Shown here: positions 1 to 11,710 of the stretch, one piece after another
Layout of the letters: every line of letters starts with the position of its first letter
How positions within the stretch are numbered: position 1 is the first letter of the stretch
DNA from: Tritrichomonas musculus
Lineage: Eukaryota; Parabasalia; Tritrichomonadida; Tritrichomonadidae
Direction of reading: 5' to 3'
Assembly (NCBI GenBank): GCA_039105265.1
Contig: JAPFFF010000135.1
Location: 1 to 40,668 of the forward strand
Length of the DNA stretch: 40,668 nt
Notes under the pieces: generated by a model
Told to the model about the DNA's origin: nothing
What the model saw: only the letters and a program-made list of their open reading frames with translations
Database searches by the model: none
Translations under genes and position numbers: made by a program

Positions 1-62
1 CCCTCAACCATCCTGGCCTGGCTGAAGGCGGCATCTGTCGATATAATTGATTGACGATGCCG
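1..62 (+). repeat. Type monomer of the satellite (commonest G-C-G form)
   Basis: This first copy is used here as the reference for unit numbering; the start is arbitrary because the array is circularly permutable. It begins CCCTCAACCATCC, contains the direct repeat CCTGGCCTGG at positions 12-21, GGCGGCATC at 27-35, the AT-rich block ATATAATTGATTGA at 41-54 and ends GACGATGCCG at 53-62. It has 34 G+C of 62 and four CpG sites (29-30, 39-40, 55-56, 61-62). Common alternatives are A at 49, T at 55 and A at 59. A at 49 turns AATTGATT into the palindrome AATTAATT. Confidence 0.95.
37..55 (+). other. Small AT-rich dyad (hairpin 2) of the monomer, example copy
   Basis: GTCGAT at 37-42 can pair with ATTGAC at 50-55 through five Watson-Crick pairs and one G-T wobble, around a 7-base loop (43-49). 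It recurs in each copy, directly next to hairpin 1; only base 36 lies between them. The common C55T variant gives another G-T wobble, and the common G49A variant lies in the loop. The stem is short and weak, so stable extrusion is doubtful; the dyad symmetry itself is what the sequence shows. Confidence 0.5.
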
Positions 63-97
63 CCCTCAACCATCCTGGCCTGGCTGAAGGCGGCATC
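56..97 (-). other. Large dyad (hairpin 1) of the monomer, example copy
   Basis: GATGCCGCC at 56-64 is the exact reverse complement of GGCGGCATC at 89-97. Inside it TCA pairs with TGA and CCA with TGG, leaving an 8-base loop (73-80). The two inner irregular positions are C-A and A-C mismatches on the plus strand but G-T wobbles on the minus strand. A minus-strand transcript could therefore form 17 continuous pairs (15 Watson-Crick, two wobble). The same dyad recurs in essentially every monomer, spanning unit position 56 to position 35 of the next copy. Whether it folds in the cell is unknown. Confidence 0.8.
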
Positions 98-3000
98 TGT
101 CGATATAATTGATTGACGATGCCGCCCTCAACCATCCTGGCCTGGCTGAAGGCGGCATCTGTCGATATAATTAATTGACGATGCTGCCCTCAACCATCCT
201 GGCCTGGCTGAAGGCGGCATCTGTCGATATAATTGATTGACGATGCCGCCCTCAACCATCCTGGCCTGGCTGAAGGCGGCATCTGTCGATATAATTGATT
301 GACGATGCCGCCCTCAACCATCCTGGCCTGGCTGAAGGCGGCATCTGTCGATATAATTAATTGACGATGCCGCCCTCAACCATCCTGGCCTGGCTGAAGG
401 CGGCATCTGTCGATATAATTGATTGATGATACCGCCCTCAACCATCCTGGCCTGGCTGAAGGCGGCATCTGTCGATATAATTAATTGATGATACCGCCCT
501 CAACCATCCTGGCCTGGCTGAAGGCGGCATCTGTCGATATAATTAATTGATGATGCCGCCCTCAACCATCCTGGCCTGGCTGAAGGCGGCATCTGTCGAT
601 ATAATTGATTGACGATGCCGCCCTCAACCATCCTGGCCTGGCTGAAGGCGGCATCTGTCGATATAATTGATTGACGATGCCGCCCTCAACCATCCTGGCC
701 TGGCTGAAGGCGGCATCTGTCGATATAATTGATTGACGATGCCGCCCTCAACCATCCTGGCCTGGCTGAAGGCGGCATCTGTCGATATAATTAATTGACG
801 ATGCCGCCCTCAACCATCCTGGCCTGGCTGAAGGCGGCATCTGTCGATATAATTGATTGACGATGCCGCCCTCAACCATCCTGGCCTGGCTGAAGGCGGC
901 ATCTGTCGATATAATTAATTGACGATGCCGCCCTCAACCATCCTGGCCTGGCTGAAGGCGGCATCTGTCGATATAATTGATTGACGATGCCGCCCTCAAC
1001 CATCCTGGCCTGGCTGAAGGCGGCATCTGTCGATATAATTGATTGACGATGCCGCCCTCAACCATCCTGGCCTGGCTGAAGGCGGCATCTGTCGATATAA
1101 TTGATTGATGATGCCGCCCTCAACCATCCTGGCCTGGCTGAAGGCGGCATCTGTCGATATAATTAATTGACGATGCCGCCCTCAACCATCCTGGCCTGGC
1201 TGAAGGCAGCATCTGTCGATATAATTGATTGACGATGCCGCCCTCAACCATCCTGGCCTGGCTGAAGGCGGCATCTGTCGATATAATTGATTGACGATGC
1301 CGCCCTCAACCATCCTGGCCTGGCTGAAGGCGGCATCTGTCGATATAATTGATTGACGATGCCGCCCTCAACCATCCTGGCCTGGCTGAAGGCGGCATCT
1401 GTCGATATAATTAATTGACGATGCCGCCCTCAACCATCCTGGCCTGGCTGAAGGCGGCATCTGTCGATATAATTAATTGACGATGCCGCCCTCAACCATC
1501 CTGGCCTGGCTGAAGGCGGCATCTGTCGATATAATTAATTGATGATGCCGCCCTCAACCATCCTGGCCTGGCTGAAGGCGGCATCTGTCGATATAATTAA
1601 TTGACGATGCCGCCCTCAACCATCCTGGCCTGGCTGAAGGCGGCATCTGTCGATATAATTAATTGACGATGCCGCCCTCAACCATCCTGGCCTGGCTGAA
1701 GGCGGCATCTGTCGATATAATTAATTGATGATGCCGCCCTCAACCATCCTGGCCTGGCTGAAGGCGGCATCTGTCGATATAATTAATTGATGATACCGCC
1801 CTCAACCATCCTGGCCTGGCTGAAGGCGGCATCTGTCGATATAATTAATTGACGATGCCGCCCTCAACCATCCTGGCCTGGCTGAAGGCGGCATCTATCG
1901 ATATAATTGATTGACGATGCCGCCCTCAACCATCCTGGCCTGGCTGAAGGCGGCATCTGTCGATATAATTAATTGATGATACCGCCCTCAACCATCCTGG
2001 CCTGGCTGAAGGCGGCATCTGTCGATATAATTGATTGACGATGCCGCCCTCAACCATCCTGGCCTGGCTGAAGGCGGCATCTGTCGATATAATTAATTGA
2101 CGATGCCGCCCTCAACCATCCTGGCCTGGCTGAAGGCGGCATCTGTCGATATAATTAATTGATGATGCCGCCCTCAACCATCCTGGCCTGGCTGAAGGCG
2201 GCATCTGTCGATATAATTAATTGATGATACCGCCCTCAACCATCCTGGCCTGGCTGAAGGCGGCATCTGTCGATATAATTGATTGACGATGCCGCCCTCA
2301 ACCATCCTGGCCTGGCTGAAGGCGGCATCTGTCGATATAATTAATTGATGATACCGCCCTCAACCATCCTGGCCTGGCTGAAGGCAGCATCTGTCGATAT
2401 AATTGATTGACGATGCCGCCCTCAACCATCCTGGCCTGGCTGAAGGCGGCATCTGTCGATATAATTGATTGATGATGCCGCCCTCAACCATCCTGGCCTG
2501 GCTGAAGGCGGCATCTGTCGATATAATTGATTGACGATGCCGCCCTCAACCATCCTGGCCTGGCTGAAGGCGGCATCTGTCGATATAATTGATTGACGAT
2601 GCCGCCCTCAACCATCCTGGCCTGGCTGAAGGCGGCATCTGTCGATATAATTGATTGATGATGCCGCCATCAACCATCCTGGCCTGGCTGAAGGCGGCAT
2701 CTGTCGATATAATTAATTGATGATACCGCCCTCAACCATCCTGGCCTGGCTGAAGGCGGCATCTGTCGATATAATTGATTGACGATGCCGCCCTCAACCA
2801 TCCTGGCCTGGCTGAAGGCGGCATCTGTCGATATAATTGATTGACGATGCCGCCCTCAACCATCCTGGCCTGGCTGAAGGCGGCATCTGTCGATATAATT
2901 GATTGACGATGCCGCCCTCAACCATCCTGGCCTGGCTGAAGGCGGCATCTGTCGATATAATTGATTGACGATGCCGCCCTCAACCATCCTGGCCTGGCTG

Positions 3001-4643
3001 AAGGCGGCATCTGTCGATATAATTGATTGATGATGCCGCCATCAACCATCCTGGCCTGGCTGAAGGCGGCATCTGTCGATATAATTAATTGACGATGCCG
3101 CCCTCAACCATCCTGGCCTGGCTGAAGGCGGCATCTGTCGATATAATTGATTGATGATACCGCCCTCAACCATCCTGGCCTGGCTGAAGGCGGCATCTGT
3201 CGATATAATTAATTGATGATACCGCCCTCAACCATCCTGACCTGGCTGAAGGCGGCATCTGTCGATATAATTGATTGATGATACCGCCCTCAACCATCCT
3301 GGCCTGGCTGAAGGCGGCATCTGTCGATATAATTGATTGACGATGCCGCCCTCAACCATCCTGGCCTGGCTGAAGGCGGCATCTGTCGATATAATTGATT
3401 GATGATGCCGCCCTCAACCATCCTGGCCTGGCTGAAGGCGGCATCTGTCGATATAATTGATTGACGATGCCGCCCTCAACCATCCTGGCCTGGCTGAAGG
3501 CGGCATCTGTCGATATAATTGATTGACGATGCCGCCCTCAACCATCCTGGCCTGGCTGAAGGCGGCATCTGTCGATATAATTAATTGACGATGCCGCCCT
3601 CAACCATCCTGGCCTGGCTGAAGGCGGCATCTGTCGATATAATTGATTGATGATGCCGCCCTCAACCATCCTGGCCTGGCTGAAGGCGGCATCTGTCGAT
3701 ATAATTAATTGACGATGCCGCCCTCAACCATCCTGGCCTGGCTGAAGGCGGCATCTGTCGATATAATTGATTGATGATGCCGCCATCAACCATCCTGGCC
3801 TGGCTGAAGGCGGCATCTGTCGATATAATTAATTGACGATGCCGCCCTCAACCATCCTGGCCTGGCTGAAGGCGGCATCTGTCGATATAATTGATTGACG
3901 ATGCCGCCCTCAACCATCCTGGCCTGGCTGAAGGCGGCATCTGTCGATATAATTAATTGACGATGCCGCCCTCAACCATCCTGGCCTGGCTGAAGGCGGC
4001 ATCTGTCGATATAATTGATTGACGATGCCGCCCTCAACCATCCTGGCCTGGCTGAAGGCGGCATCTGTCGATATAATTGATTGACGATGCCGCCCTCAAC
4101 CATCCTGGCCTGGCTGAAGGCGGCATCTGTCGATATAATTGATTGATGATGCCGCCCTCAACCATCCTGGCCTGGCTGAAGGCGGCATCTGTCGATATAA
4201 TTGATTGACGATGCCGCCCTCAACCATCCTGGCCTGGCTGAAGGCGGCATCTGTCGATATAATTGATTGACGATGCCGCCCTCAACCATCCTGGCCTGGC
4301 TGAAGGCGGCATCTGTCGATATAATTAATTGATGATACCGCCCTCAACCATCCTGGCCTGGCTGAAGGCGGCATCTGTCGATATAATTGATTGACGATGC
4401 CGCCCTCAACCATCCTGGCCTGGCTGAAGGCGGCATCTGTCGATATAATTGATTGACGATGCCGCCCTCAACCATCCTGGCCTGGCTGAAGGCGGCATCT
4501 GTCGATATAATTGATTGACGATGCCGCCCTCAACCATCCTGGCCTGGCTGAAGGCGGCATCTGTCGATATAATTAATTGACGATGCCGCCCTCAACCATC
4601 CTGGCCTGGCTGAAGGCGGCATCTGTCGATATAATTGATTGAT

Positions 4644-6192
4644 GATGCCGCCCTCAACCATCCTGGCCTGGCTGAAGGCGGCATCTGTCGATATAATTGA
4701 TTGACGATGCCGCCCTCAACCATCCTGGCCTGGCTGAAGGCGGCATCTGTCGATATAATTGATTGACGATGCCGCCCTCAACCATCCTGGCCTGGCTGAA
4801 GGCGGCATCTGTCGATATAATTAATTGACGATGCCGCCCTCAACCATCCTGGCCTGGCTGAAGGCGGCATCTGTCGATATAATTGATTGATGATGCCGCC
4901 ATCAACCATCCTGGCCTGGCTGAAGGCGGCATCTGTCGATATAATTAATTGACGATGCCGCCCTCAACCATCCTGGCCTGGCTGAAGGCGGCATCTGTCA
5001 ATATAATTGATTGACGATGCCGCCCTCAACCATCCTGGCCTGGCTGAAGGCGGCATCTGTCGATATAATTGATTGACGATGCCGCCCTCAACCATCCTGG
5101 CCTGGCTGAAGGCGGCATCTGTCGATATAATTGATTGATGATGCCGCCATCAACCATCCTGGCCTGGCTGAAGGCGGCATCTGTCGATATAATTGATTGA
5201 CAATGCCGCCCTCAACCATCCTGGCCTGGCTGAAGGCGGCATCTGTCGATATAATTAATTGACGATGCCGCCCTCAACCATCCTGGCCTGGCTGAAGGCG
5301 GCATCTGTCGATATAATTGATTGACGATGCCGCCCTCAACCATCCTGGCCTGGCTGAAGGCGGCATCTGTCGATATAATTAATTGATGATACCGCCCTCA
5401 ACCATCCTGGCCTGGCTGAAGGCGGCATCTGTCGATATAATTGATTGACGATGCCGCCCTCAACCATCCTGGCCTGGCTGAAGGCGGCATCTGTCGATAT
5501 AATTAATTGACGATGCCGCCCTCAACCATCCTGGCCTGGCTGAAGGCGGCATCTGTCGATATAATTGATTGACGATGCCGCCCTCAACCATCCTGGCCTG
5601 GCTGAAGGCGGCATCTGTCGATATAATTGATTGACGATGCCGCCCTCAACCATCCTGGCCTGGCTGAAGGCGGCATCTGTCGATATAATTAATTGACGAT
5701 GCCGCCCTCAACCATCCTGGCCTGGCTGAAGGCGGCATCTGTCGATATAATTAATTGATGATACCGCCCTCAACCATCCTGGCCTGGCTGAAGGCGGCAT
5801 CTGTCGATATAATTAATTGATGATACCGCCCTCAACCATCCTGGCCTGGCTGAAGGCGGCATCTGTCGATATAATTAATTGATGATGCCGCCCTCAACCA
5901 TCCTGGCCTGGCTGAAGGCGGCATCTGTCGATATAATTAATTGACGATGCCGCCCTCAACCATCCTGGCCTGGCTGAAGGCGGCATCTGTCGATATAATT
6001 GATTGATGATACCGCCCTCAACCATCCTGGCCTGGCTGAAGGCGGCATCTGTCGATATAATTAATTGATGATGCCGCCCTCAACCATCCTGGCCTGGCTG
6101 AAGGCGGCATCTGTCGATATAATTAATTGATGATACCGCCCTCAACCATCCTGGCCTGGCTGAAGGCGGCATCTGTCGATATAATTAATTGA
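4644..6192 (+). repeat. Duplicated array block D, copy 1
   Basis: This block matches 28514-30062 at an offset of 23,870 bp (385 monomers) across about 25 monomers, including the C3A unit at 4901 and the G56A unit at 5202. I count five differences: G40A at 5000, C3A at 5149, the position-49 state at 5257 and at 5319, and G30 at 5734. It is the widest-spaced clear match in the window. Confidence 0.8.
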
Positions 6193-9100
6193 TGATGCCG
6201 CCCTCAACCATCCTGGCCTGGCTGAAGGCGGCATCTGTCGATATAATTAATTGACGATGCCGCCCTCAACCATCCTGGCCTGGCTGAAGGCGGCATCTGT
6301 CGATATAATTAATTGATGATACCGCCCTCAACCATCCTGGCCTGGCTGAAGGCGGCATCTGTCGATATAATTAATTGATGATACCGCCCTCAACCATCCT
6401 GGCCTGGCTGAAGGCGGCATCTGTCGATATAATTGATTGATGATACCGCCCTCAACCATCCTGGCCTGGCTGAAGGCGGCATCTGTCGATATAATTGATT
6501 GACGATGCCGCCCTCAACCATCCTGGCCTGGCTGAAGGCGGCATCTGTCGATATAATTGATTGACGATGCCGCCCTCAACCATCCTGGCCTGGCTGAAGG
6601 CGGCATCTGTCGATATAATTAATTGATGATGCCGCCCTCAACCATCCTGGCCTGGCTGAAGGCGGCATCTGTCGATATAATTGATTGACGATGCCGCCCT
6701 CAACCATCCTGGCCTGGCTGAAGGCAGCATCTGTCGATATAATTGATTGACGATGCCGCCCTCAACCATCCTGGCCTGGCTGAAGGCGGCATCTGTCGAT
6801 ATAATTGATTGACGATGCCGCCCTCAACCATCCTGGCCTGGCTGAAGGCGGCATCTGTCGATATAATTAATTGACGATGCCGCCCTCAACCATCCTGGCC
6901 TGGCTGAAGGCGGCATCTGTCGATATAATTGATTGACGATGCCGCCCTCAACCATCCTGGCCTGGCTGAAGGCGGCATCTGTCGATATAATTGATTGACG
7001 ATGCCGCCCTCAACCATCCTGGCCTGGCTGAAGGCGGCATCTGTCGATATAATTAATTGACGATGCCGCCCTCAACCATCCTGGCCTGGCTGAAGGCGGC
7101 ATCTGTCGATATAATTAATTGATGATACCGCCCTCAACCATCCTGGCCTGGCTGAAGGCGGCATCTGTCGATATAATTAATTGATGATACCGCCCTCAAC
7201 CATCCTGGCCTGGCTGAAGGCGGCATCTGTCGATATAATTAATTGATGATACCGCCCTCAACCATCCTGGCCTGGCTGAAGGCGGCATCTGTCGATATAA
7301 TTGATTGACGATGCCGCCCTCAACCATCCTGGCCTGGCTGAAGGCGGCATCTGTCGATATAATTGATTGACGATGCCGCCCTCAACCATCCTGGCCTGGC
7401 TGAAGGCGGCATCTGTCGATATAATTAATTGACGATGCCGCCCTCAACCATCCTGGCCTGGCTGAAGGCGGCATCTGTCGATATAATTGATTGACGATGC
7501 CGCCCTCAACCATCCTGGCCTGGCTGAAGGCAGCATCTGTCGATATAATTGATTGACGATGCCGCCCTCAACCATCCTGGCCTGGCTGAAGGCGGCATCT
7601 GTCGATATAATTGATTGACGATGCCGCCCTCAACCATCCTGGCCTGGCTGAAGGCGGCATCTGTCGATATAATTAATTGACGATGCTGCCCTCAACCATC
7701 CTGGCCTGGCTGAAGGCGGCATCTGTCGATATAATTGATTGACGATGCCGCCCTCAACCATCCTGGCCTGGCTGAAGGCGGCATCTGTCGATATAATTGA
7801 TTGACGATGCCGCCCTCAACCATCCTGGCCTGGCTGAAGGCGGCATCTGTCGATATAATTAATTGACGATGCCGCCCTCAACCATCCTGGCCTGGCTGAA
7901 GGCGGCATCTGTCGATATAATTGATTGATGATACCGCCCTCAACCATCCTGGCCTGGCTGAAGGCGGCATCTGTCGATATAATTAATTGATGATACCGCC
8001 CTCAACCATCCTGGCCTGGCTGAAGGCGGCATCTGTCGATATAATTAATTGATGATGCCGCCCTCAACCATCCTGGCCTGGCTGAAGGCGGCATCTGTCG
8101 ATATAATTGATTGACGATGCCGCCCTCAACCATCCTGGCCTGGCTGAAGGCGGCATCTGTCGATATAATTGATTGACGATGCCGCCCTCAACCATCCTGG
8201 CCTGGCTGAAGGCGGCATCTGTCGATATAATTGATTGACGATGCCGCCCTCAACCATCCTGGCCTGGCTGAAGGCGGCATCTGTCGATATAATTAATTGA
8301 CGATGCCGCCCTCAACCATCCTGGCCTGGCTGAAGGCGGCATCTGTCGATATAATTGATTGACGATGCCGCCCTCAACCATCCTGGCCTGGCTGAAGGCG
8401 GCATCTGTCGATATAATTGATTGATGATACCGCCCTCAACCATCCTGGCCTGGCTGAAGGCGGCATCTGTCGATATAATTGATTGACGATGCCGCCCTCA
8501 ACCATCCTGGCCTGGCTGAAGGCGGCATCTGTCGATATAATTGATTGATGATGCCGCCCTCAACCATCCTGGCCTGGCTGAAGGCGGCATCTGTCGATAT
8601 AATTAATTGATGATGCCGCCCTCAACCATCCTGGCCTGGCTGAAGGCGGCATCTGTCGATATAATTAATTGACGATGCCGCCCTCAACCATCCTGGCCTG
8701 GCTGAAGGCGGCATCTGTCGATATAATTAATTGATGATACCGCCCTCAACCATCCTGGCCTGGCTGAAGGCGGCATCTGTCGATATAATTAATTGATGAT
8801 ACCGCCCTCAACCATCCTGGCCTGGCTGAAGGCGGCATCTGTCGATATAATTAATTGATGATGCCGCCCTCAACCATCCTGGCCTGGCTGAAGGCGGCAT
8901 CTGTCGATATAATTGATTGACGATGCCGCCCTCAACCATCCTGGCCTGGCTGAAGGCGGCATCTGTCGATATAATTGATTGATGATACCGCCCTCAACCA
9001 TCCTGGCCTGGCTGAAGGCGGCATCTGTCGATATAATTAATTGATGATGCCGCCCTCAACCATCCTGGCCTGGCTGAAGGCGGCATCTGTCGATATAATT

Positions 9101-9734
9101 AATTGATGATGCCGCCCTCAACCATCCTGGCCTGGCTGAAGGCGGCATCTGTCGATATAATTAATTGATGATACCGCCCTCAACCATCCTGGCCTGGCTG
9201 AAGGCGGCATCTGTCGATATAATTAATTGATGATGCCGCCCTCAACCATCCTGGCCTGGCTGAAGGCGGCATCTGTCGATATAATTAATTGACGATGCCG
9301 CCCTCAACCATCCTGGCCTGGCTGAAGGCGGCATCTGTCGATATAATTAATTGATGATACCGCCCTCAACCATCCTGGCCTGGCTGAAGGCGGCATCTGT
9401 CGATATAATTAATTGATGATACCGCCCTCAACCATCCTGGCCTGGCTGAAGGCGGCATCTGTCGATATAATTAATTGATGATACCGCCCTCAACCATCCT
9501 GGCCTGGCTGAAGGCGGCATCTGTCGATATAATTGATTGACGATGCCGCCCTCAACCATCCTGGCCTGGCTGAAGGCGGCATCTGTCGATATAATTGATT
9601 GACGATGCCGCCCTCAACCATCCTGGCCTGGCTGAAGGCGGCATCTGTCGATATAATTAATTGATGATGCCGCCCTCAACCATCCTGGCCTGGCTGAAGG
9701 CGGCATCTGTCGATATAATTAATTGACGATGCCG
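6193..9734 (+). repeat. Array segment rich in A49/T55 monomers, no C3A subtype
   Basis: This is only satellite monomers. A-T-A and A-T-G types are frequent, often in runs of two or three (for example about 7117-7241 and 9349-9473). The C3A subtype is absent. G30A markers occur at 6726 and 7532, and C61T at 7687. The monomer order from about 7551 to 8171 matches 9783-10403 at a 36-monomer offset. No gene or other feature is visible. Confidence 0.85.
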
Positions 9735-11470
9735 CCCTCAACCATCCTGGCCTGGCTGAAGGCAGCATCTGTCGATATAATTGATTGACGATGCCGCCCT
9801 CAACCATCCTGGCCTGGCTGAAGGCGGCATCTGTCGATATAATTGATTGACGATGCCGCCCTCAACCATCCTGGCCTGGCTGAAGGCGGCATCTGTCGAT
9901 ATAATTAATTGACGATGCTGCCCTCAACCATCCTGGCCTGGCTGAAGGCGGCATCTGTCGATATAATTGATTGACGATGCCGCCCTCAACCATCCTGGCC
10001 TGGCTGAAGGCGGCATCTGTCGATATAATTGATTGACGATGCCGCCCTCAACCATCCTGGCCTGGCTGAAGGCGGCATCTGTCGATATAATTAATTGACG
10101 ATGCCGCCCTCAACCATCCTGGCCTGGCTGAAGGCGGCATCTGTCGATATAATTGATTGATGATACCGCCCTCAACCATCCTGGCCTGGCTGAAGGCGGC
10201 ATCTGTCGATATAATTAATTGATGATACCGCCCTCAACCATCCTGGCCTGGCTGAAGGCGGCATCTGTCGATATAATTAATTGATGATGCCGCCCTCAAC
10301 CATCCTGGCCTGGCTGAAGGCGGCATCTGTCGATATAATTGATTGACGATGCCGCCCTCAACCATCCTGGCCTGGCTGAAGGCGGCATCTGTCGATATAA
10401 TTGATTGACGATGCCGCCCTCAACCATCCTGGCCTGGCTGAAGGCGGCATCTGTCGATATAATTAATTGACGATGCTGCCCTCAACCATCCTGGCCTGGC
10501 TGAAGGCGGCATCTGTCGATATAATTGATTGACGATGCCGCCCTCAACCATCCTGGCCTGGCTGAAGGCGGCATCTGTCGATATAATTGATTGACGATGC
10601 CGCCCTCAACCATCCTGGCCTGGCTGAAGGCGGCATCTGTCGATATAATTGATTGACGATGCCGCCCTCAACCATCCTGGCCTGGCTGAAGGCGGCATCT
10701 GTCGATATAATTAATTGACGATGCCGCCCTCAACCATCCTGGCCTGGCTGAAGGCGGCATCTGTCGATATAATTGATTGATGATACCGCCCTCAACCATC
10801 CTGGCCTGGCTGAAGGCGGCATCTGTCGATATAATTAATTGATGATACCGCCCTCAACCATCCTGGCCTGGCTGAAGGCGGCATCTGTCGATATAATTAA
10901 TTGATGATGCCGCCCTCAACCATCCTGGCCTGGCTGAAGGCGGCATCTGTCGATATAATTGATTGACGATGCCGCCCTCAACCATCCTGGCCTGGCTGAA
11001 GGCGGCATCTGTCGATATAATTGATTGACGATGCCGCCCTCAACCATCCTGGCCTGGCTGAAGGCGGCATCTGTCGATATAATTAATTGACGATGCCGCC
11101 CTCAACCATCCTGGCCTGGCTGAAGGCGGCATCTGTCGATATAATTGATTGACGATGCCGCCCTCAACCATCCTGGCCTGGCTGAAGGCGGCATCTGTCG
11201 ATATAATTGATTGACGATGCCGCCCTCAACCATCCTGGCCTGGCTGAAGGCGGCATCTGTCGATATAATTAATTGACGATGCCGCCCTCAACCATCCTGG
11301 CCTGGCTGAAGGCGGCATCTGTCGATATAATTGATTGATGATACCGCCCTCAACCATCCTGGCCTGGCTGAAGGCGGCATCTGTCGATATAATTAATTGA
11401 TGATACCGCCCTCAACCATCCTGGCCTGGCTGAAGGCGGCATCTGTCGATATAATTAATTGATGATGCCG
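9735..11470 (+). repeat. Nine/ten-monomer higher-order repeat, three copies
   Basis: Three consecutive blocks of 9, 10 and 9 monomers (9735-10292, 10293-10912, 10913-11470) share the order G-C-G, G-C-G, A-C-G, G-C-G, G-C-G, A-C-G, G-T-A, A-T-A, A-T-G. The middle block has one extra G-C-G monomer. The third monomer carries C61T in the first two blocks (9919, 10477) and not in the third. Related blocks start at 1, near 7551, near 22867 and across 25.2-26.7 kb. Confidence 0.85.
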
Positions 11471-11710
11471 CCCTCAACCATCCTGGCCTGGCTGAAGGCG
11501 GCATCTGTCGATATAATTGATTGACGATGCCGCCCTCAACCATCCTGGCCTGGCTGAAGGCGGCATCTGTCGATATAATTGATTGACGATGCCGCCCTCA
11601 ACCATCCTGGCCTGGCTGAAGGCGGCATCTGTCGATATAATTGATTGACGATGCCGCCCTCAACCATCCTGGCCTGGCTGAAGGCGGCATCTGTCGATAT
11701 AATTAATTGA
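9784..11710 (+). repeat. Duplicated array block B, copy 1
   Basis: This block matches 24974-26900 at an offset of 15,190 bp (245 monomers) over about 31 monomers. I see five differences: position 30 at 9826, C61T at 9919, two sites in one monomer at 10843 and 10847, and position 61 at 11097. It contains the 9/10-mer higher-order repeat and overlaps the start of block A copy 2. Confidence 0.8.

Larger units (their letters stand above)
1..3210 (+). repeat. Duplicated array block A, copy 1
   Basis: This block matches 10913-14122 at an offset of 10,912 bp, exactly 176 monomers. The order of diagnostic monomer types agrees copy by copy for 51 monomers, including rare markers: G30A at 1208 and 2386, G37A at 1897, and C3A at 2669 and 3041. 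I count six differences, about 0.2%. The first distinguishing mismatch after the block is at 3211. The left edge is cut by the window start, so the true block may be longer. Confidence 0.9.

Noticed and set aside
41-52. TATAAT in every monomer as a bacterial -10 promoter box
   Set aside because: The nearest upstream TTGAC is tens of bases too far for a -35 element, the motif repeats hundreds of times as part of the AT-rich block, and the array looks eukaryotic.
56-97. Terminal inverted repeats of a small DNA transposon (MITE) or an intrinsic terminator
   Set aside because: The dyad is part of a strictly tandem unit with no target-site duplications or element edges, and no T run follows the stem as a terminator would need. 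A transposon origin of the monomer cannot be excluded but is not supported.
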